DNA from: Nymphaea colorata
Lineage: Eukaryota; Streptophyta; Magnoliopsida; Nymphaeales; Nymphaeaceae
Assembly: GCF_008831285.2 (NCBI RefSeq)
Contig: NC_045150.1
Coordinates: 12,443,868 to 12,507,867 of the forward strand
Length of the DNA: 64,000 bases
Reading direction: 5' to 3'
Numbering within the stretch: position 1 is the first letter of the stretch; the number at the start of each line of letters is the position of its first letter. Below are positions 47,748-64,000 of this stretch, piece after piece. A program made the position numbers and the translations under genes. Under the pieces are notes generated by a model that was not told the origin of the DNA, ran no database searches, and worked only from the letters and a program-made list of their open reading frames with translations.

Positions 47748-47911
47748 CCAAAACCCAAAACCCTCGACTAGGGGGGAGAGGGGTAGAGGAGAGCGATAAA
47801 ATAGAAGACGAAGAAGAAGAAGCAAGGTTTCGAAAGGAAGGCAGGTTTGGCGGGACCGTACATTTCTAGGGTTTGGTCTCATTCTCTCTCCTTCATCGCC
47901 CGTTATCCCCA

Positions 47912-59958
<12,047 letters not shown>

Positions 59959-62158
59959 ACATGGATCTGTGGCCCCCACAGGTATGATCTCTCTCCTCTC
60001 TGTCTCTGTCTCTCTCTTTCACACACACACATATATATCAGAACCTTCGCTGTGGGTGTGCCTTGGAAGTTCTTCGGGCATAAAAGGGTGCGAGGAATGT
60101 TTATCATACTGATGTCCTTGTTATGTAACGAGTTCTGGTGAAATTTCTTCTGAAAGCTTCTTGACAACCTTGAGAATGATTTGGGAGCAGTATATGCTTG
60201 ACTCACTAGAACTTTTCTTTTGTTCTCTATTTGTTTTGTTTTTGGGAACCTGTGTCAGCAACTCTTATGTTGGATTCTCCAATTGTCTGAATTGTACTTG
60301 TGTGTTTAACTTGCTTCCATATACAGAGCTAATTCACATAGATATTCATGTGCCTTAATTTACGCTTCATGGCACACCCAAAGCAGGAACTTTTCATGGC
60401 ATATATTGGTGGGGTCGCAGCCACAGTGGAGGTGGATGTGGGAAGTTTCTTATCCCAAGGTTTCAGTCAGGGTTGGAAACTGCTTCACATTGCTTTCGGG
60501 TTATAGAGTTATTGATAAGTTTTCCCTTGACAGCATACAGCTACTGTTTGCTTCTTGTTTGTTATTTGAGTTTTCAAACTTACAGCCACTTGCATAGCAA
60601 AATGCAAAAGTTGGTGTGACCTTGTGTAGGTGTCTCCAGGCCTTTTGGTCGAAAAGTTCTCAATGCCGCGGCCAATAGGGGAAATATGAGCGGGGTTTGT
60701 CACTAGTTCAAGGGGCGTCAGCGATGATATATCGAAAGGTGCGGAGGATCATGTTGCCATGTTCCTAAATTTTAAACTAGTACCGACTTTCGAATAATTA
60801 AAATTAAGTTAAAAAAAATTGAAAGTAGTCAACGTCTAGAGTCCAATGTGACACATGTCGGTAAATGCGGCTGCGTTGGGTCGAACAACTACACTCACTC
60901 CCTGCCTCGTCTCTCAGCAGCATTTGCCTCTCGGGGTTCAGGGTTGTTTTGGGGTTTATTCCTTTCAATTTAAAATTAGTGGCATCAGAATGGTCACTGC
61001 AGGGTAATACTGACGGATGCTAGACTCGTCATTGGGTTTTCATTGTCTATTAGTCTCACCAGTTACATTACGTCCTTAGAGAGTGTGGAGGCTACTGGTA
61101 TGAGTTGGGAGGGGCCTGACGGATTGCGTTGCCTGCGTCCTTAGTTTTACAGCTGATAGTCGTTTTACCTTGCATGTTCGGTCTTTGGTTTGAATTCAAT
61201 TGCGAAACCGGCCCAGTCTGCGTATGTTCTTGCATTCCATCATCGGTTGGATCCTTCATTGCTAAATGCCGGTAAGTGGGTTGTGTTTAGGATCGTAGCA
61301 AAAGCAGATCCATGTCGACATTTGGCATGAATTTGTAGTAAGGTGTGGACTGACTGGATTTTAAGAAAATAGCCGGTAAAGATGCTGAAGTTGTGAAGCA
61401 CTCTTCAAAGGTTGTTTACCGTTCCAAATCTCGATTAAAAGTATTGAAACAACTGCAGTTAGAGATTCTCTGGTTTGCCTGGCCACTTGGCAATAAGATC
61501 CCCTCTTCTGAGTTGGCACCATGGTGTTTAAATGTATTGCTGCTCCTCATCCTATTACTCTATTAGGAGCTGTTCTATCCAAGCATGAACTGAGAAGATG
61601 CTATGCTGGCGCACGGATTCCTTGAATGATTAAAACAATACCTTACCCTCAAACGATGCAGTATTTTAGGCACCCTGTAAGATGAGGTACCAGTTATCTC
61701 TTTGGAGGCATTCGATATAATTGGAAAAGGTGCGGAGCGCGGCTTAAATTGAACTAATTCGTTCAAGTCCCTTTCTTCACAACTGTGCGAAAATCAAACC
61801 AGGACGCCGTCGAAAGGTTAAAAAAGAATGCAACAGTTTAAAGCCGTCTGTAAGACGAGGTACCAGTAAAAAACTCATCGGTTTCACCGGTCTGCCAATG
61901 GAACGTGTCATTGGAACGTTACACCACCAATTCAAAAACACATTCATTTACATATTTGTGCCTAGTTTTTACTAAAACAGGTATATGCTTCAGCTAGCTA
62001 GCAGATAACCAAGAAAAAACAGATTTCCCCATTCCTAATAACATTGGGATGAAAATGTAACACCCAAAAGAAACCTCTCAATCAGTAAAGGACTTTTGAG
62101 AGCGAAAAATTATTTCACATCTTCGGAATTTGAATTTTACTAGTTCATGGTTTTCTTG
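59959..62158. other. Intergenic between SR45 and RPAC2
   Basis: The two genes converge here, so both 3' UTRs lie in this interval. A (TC)n-(CA)n-(TA)n microsatellite occurs at about 59994-60038. The motif 'GTAAGACGAGGTACCAGT' is repeated in part near 61677 and 61851. No other gene recognised. Confidence 0.55.
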
Positions 62159-64000
62159 TCACTTTCTTGTAGCTGTTCTAGCCGCCGTCTTCTTGTGCTC
62201 AGCAACAGCCTTGTCGAACGTGTTCCTCACATGTTGGCACATTGTCATCAGATCCTGTAGCGCATCCTTCAATACATCCTTTGCAGGTTCGCCTTGAAAA
62301 AAGGAATAAGAAGCGGGGGTCATATAACCAAGAACATAAGGACAATTAGCGTGGACTAAGATGATTCTGAAAATATGAAAAACCACAATATCTTTTACGG
62401 ATATAGCAAGCAACTGCATTTAATGGTCTACCAAGAGGTAGATTGTCACAAAGATGGTTCAGAAAAATAAACCAAGACGGGGCAGAACGAGTAGATTTGG
62501 TGCGTCCACGAGAGATACACAATTATGAAAGTGAACCCCTGGGTCTTCCTGGAGAAAGGAGCTAAAAGCTCATGGACCCTTTCTTTGGTCTTCTCGTTAA
62601 CAGCAGTATGCAACTCCCCTTGGCAACAAAATCTGGGCATACCCACCAAGAGAAATCCATTCACCTGGCAAGAGTGGCTCCGGAAAAACATCAAAATTAC
62701 AGGAGCCAGAAATTTTAAATGGACATCATTAGCCTCCAATCAGCAAAAGTTACCGAAGGTTATACAAACTGGAGGCCTGACCTTTCTGCTTCCAGAAATT
62801 GTTCTCTTGGAAGCTGTTTGGCAACAAGCCAACAATAACATATTGTTACTGTCCTATGAATCTGTCCCAATAAATGGGACACATTCATGGAACACTTGTT
62901 ATGGCATTTTATGAATCTGCCTCATTTTTTGGAGGCAGGTTGATAAGACAGTAACAGAGTGTTAGGGGCCATTTGGTAACACTAACAACTTGTTGCCATC
63001 CTATGAATTTGTCCCAAAGAATGGGGCAGATTTATGAAAGGCCACCACACAATATTCCATGAACCTACCCCAATTTTTGGGGCAAATTCATGGAATAGTA
63101 ACAACTTGTTCCAGTTGCAAAACGGTCATTTAGGAACACCAAAAAGAGTAGTTCAAGAAAGCATGACATAAGGCTGGGCATCGGGCAGGGTACCAAACTC
63201 AACTTAGGCCAGAAAAATGTGTACTGGGCCAGCCCAATAAATCTCTTTTAATATTATTTTTATTAATATATATATATATAATTATATATATTCTATTACG
63301 ATATATTTATGTATTATTTTATATTAAAATAAATTTATTTATTTTAATCGGGCCGGGCCTGGCCTTAAGTTTCAGGTGTCGGGCTGGGCTCGAGCCATGG
63401 TCACGAGCTGTGACCTAGCCAGATGGCCATGCCTAATGACATATACAAAAAGAATATTGCCTACCAGATACGTGATAAAACCAGCAGAAACAAGTTCGGT
63501 CAGTAACTCCTATGACAGCCAAAGGTTAGCAATGCTGTCGACCAGATTTGCCTTAAATCTTTCTACCTACAAGACTTCATACAGAATACAGTGGAAAAAT
63601 AAACTGTTCGTCCAAATGTGGTCCATTGCTTGGCCAAGGACTGAAGTCAAGAGTTGAAAGCAATAGTCACCCAAGTGTCTGTGACTCTGGAAATGTTTAT
63701 TTTAGTATCCACAACTGCAAAGGGTTGTACAACTTATTAACAAGGGAAATAACGGAAAAAGTGTACTCCATAACTTCCCACTTTTGATATATCTTCCTGT
63801 TTCACTGCCTTAGAAACTGAATCTCATGATAGGTTTCGCCCAGGCAAGCACGAGTATACAGCCATGTGCGTGTACCCACAAGAAGTAATCTGAGCTAAAG
63901 ATTAGAATGTAAAGTCAACTAAGAGATTAAATATAAAGCATACCAGTTGTTTGCACCCTTAAATTCACACGGTTTTCTGACGGATGAGGAATGCTGTAAC
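62159..64000 (-). CDS. RPAC2: RNA polymerases I and III subunit RPAC2 (AC19), 3' part
   Basis: These are the last two exons of the small alpha-like subunit shared by RNA polymerases I and III, which pairs with AC40 in the assembly platform. On the minus strand the penultimate exon, 64000-63944 (partial), encodes YSIPHPSENRVNLRVQTTG, the family's 'Y..PHPSE..VN.RVQTTG' block. The donor is GTATGC. The last exon, 62292-62159 (acceptor CAAG), continues in frame with GEPAKDVLKDALQDLM, 'MCQHVRNTFDKAVAEHKK' and a short basic tail ending at TGA 62159-62161. The split glycine codon confirms the join. The 1.65-kb intron holds a hAT-like element and a foldback. The 5' end of the gene, including the dimerisation N-terminal half, lies beyond the window. 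The tail is shorter than that of Arabidopsis as I recall it. Confidence 0.88.
62975..63145. mobile_element. Foldback miniature element in RPAC2 intron
   Basis: The left edge (GGCCATTTGGTAACAC then AACAACTTGTT) and right edge (AACAACTTGTTCC then AAACGGTCATTTA) are approximate inverted repeats. Between them 'CCTATGAATTTGTCCCA' and 'TTTTGGGGCAAATTCATGG' form an inverted pair. A related, more decayed copy of the same motifs lies at about 62812-62960. Target duplication not certain. Confidence 0.5.
63171..63435 (+). mobile_element. hAT-like non-autonomous element, copy 3
   Basis: The element is 265 bp, begins AGGCTGGGCATCGGGC and ends GGCCATGCCTA. Its ends have diverged from copies 1 and 2 but are still inverted. 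A perfect 8-bp direct repeat ATGACATA flanks it (63163-63170 and 63436-63443). The core is a TA-rich stretch. It lies inside the RPAC2 intron. Confidence 0.8.

Noticed and set aside
47873-47911. In-frame extension upstream of the SR45 ATG
   Set aside because: It begins with TTG rather than ATG. The ATG at 47912 gives MAKP, the conserved SR45 N-terminus.
62446-62739. Minus-strand frame containing a 'GELHTAVNEKTKERVHELL' protein-like stretch, considered as an extra RPAC2 exon
   Set aside because: The penultimate RPAC2 exon (63944 onward) joins directly to the last exon at 62292 through a split glycine codon and gives the family sequence without it. The stretch is in the intron and matches no part of RPAC2 known to me.

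Overview
The window is nuclear DNA from a flowering plant. The evidence is spliced genes with GT-AG introns, a PLS-class pentatricopeptide (PPR) gene, an SR45-type splicing factor, a NETWORKED-like actin-binding gene fragment, and abundant plant-type transposons (Copia, chromovirus Gypsy, LINE, hAT-like and CACTA-like). The species cannot be fixed from the sequence. Genes are sparse and introns are long, and much of the intergenic DNA is decayed transposon or low-complexity sequence.

Layout. 1-1.6 kb: no gene, but a promoter-like stretch faces left. 1.65-6.15 kb: a dead Ty1/Copia element with a 3' LTR and no recognisable 5' LTR. 6.15-7.1 kb: a broken NET2/KIP1-like fragment on the minus strand, abutting that LTR. 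7.5-11.7 kb: a cluster of small repeats, including an inverted pair 3 kb apart and one copy of a hAT-like miniature element with a perfect 8-bp target duplication. 12.2-20.4 kb: a complete DDT-domain chromatin-remodelling gene, 11 coding exons, 760 codons, with TATA box and an ACGT-box cluster upstream. 24.1 and 25.2 kb: two identical tRNA-Pro(AGG) genes. 25.8-26.2 kb: a second hAT-like copy. 28.6-30.8 kb: an intronless E-class PPR gene. 33-36.4 kb: a CACTA-like non-autonomous element candidate. 37.3-45.5 kb: a structurally complete but gutted Gypsy element in minus orientation, with 3-kb LTRs, an ACAAA target duplication, initiator-Met tRNA primer site, a defective gag/protease, and reverse transcriptase, RNase H and the integrase core deleted. 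46.2-46.5 kb: a LINE fragment. 47.7-60 kb: a complete SR45/RNPS1 orthologue, 12 coding exons, 419 codons, with transposon-filled introns. 62.2-64 kb: the last two exons of RPAC2 (AC19), a shared subunit of RNA polymerases I and III, on the minus strand and running off the window.

The functional genes do not form a pathway. They are housekeeping nuclear genes (chromatin remodelling, splicing, polymerase I/III, tRNA) plus one organelle RNA-processing candidate. No new biological system is evident. The most rewarding observations are the hAT-like family with three dated-by-TSD insertions, the deletion-derivative Gypsy, the tandem acceptor in SR45, and the capture or juxtaposition of a NET2 fragment beside a Copia LTR. 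All exon models were read by eye from splice signals, reading frame and family resemblance. Both complete multi-exon models sum to an exact multiple of three.
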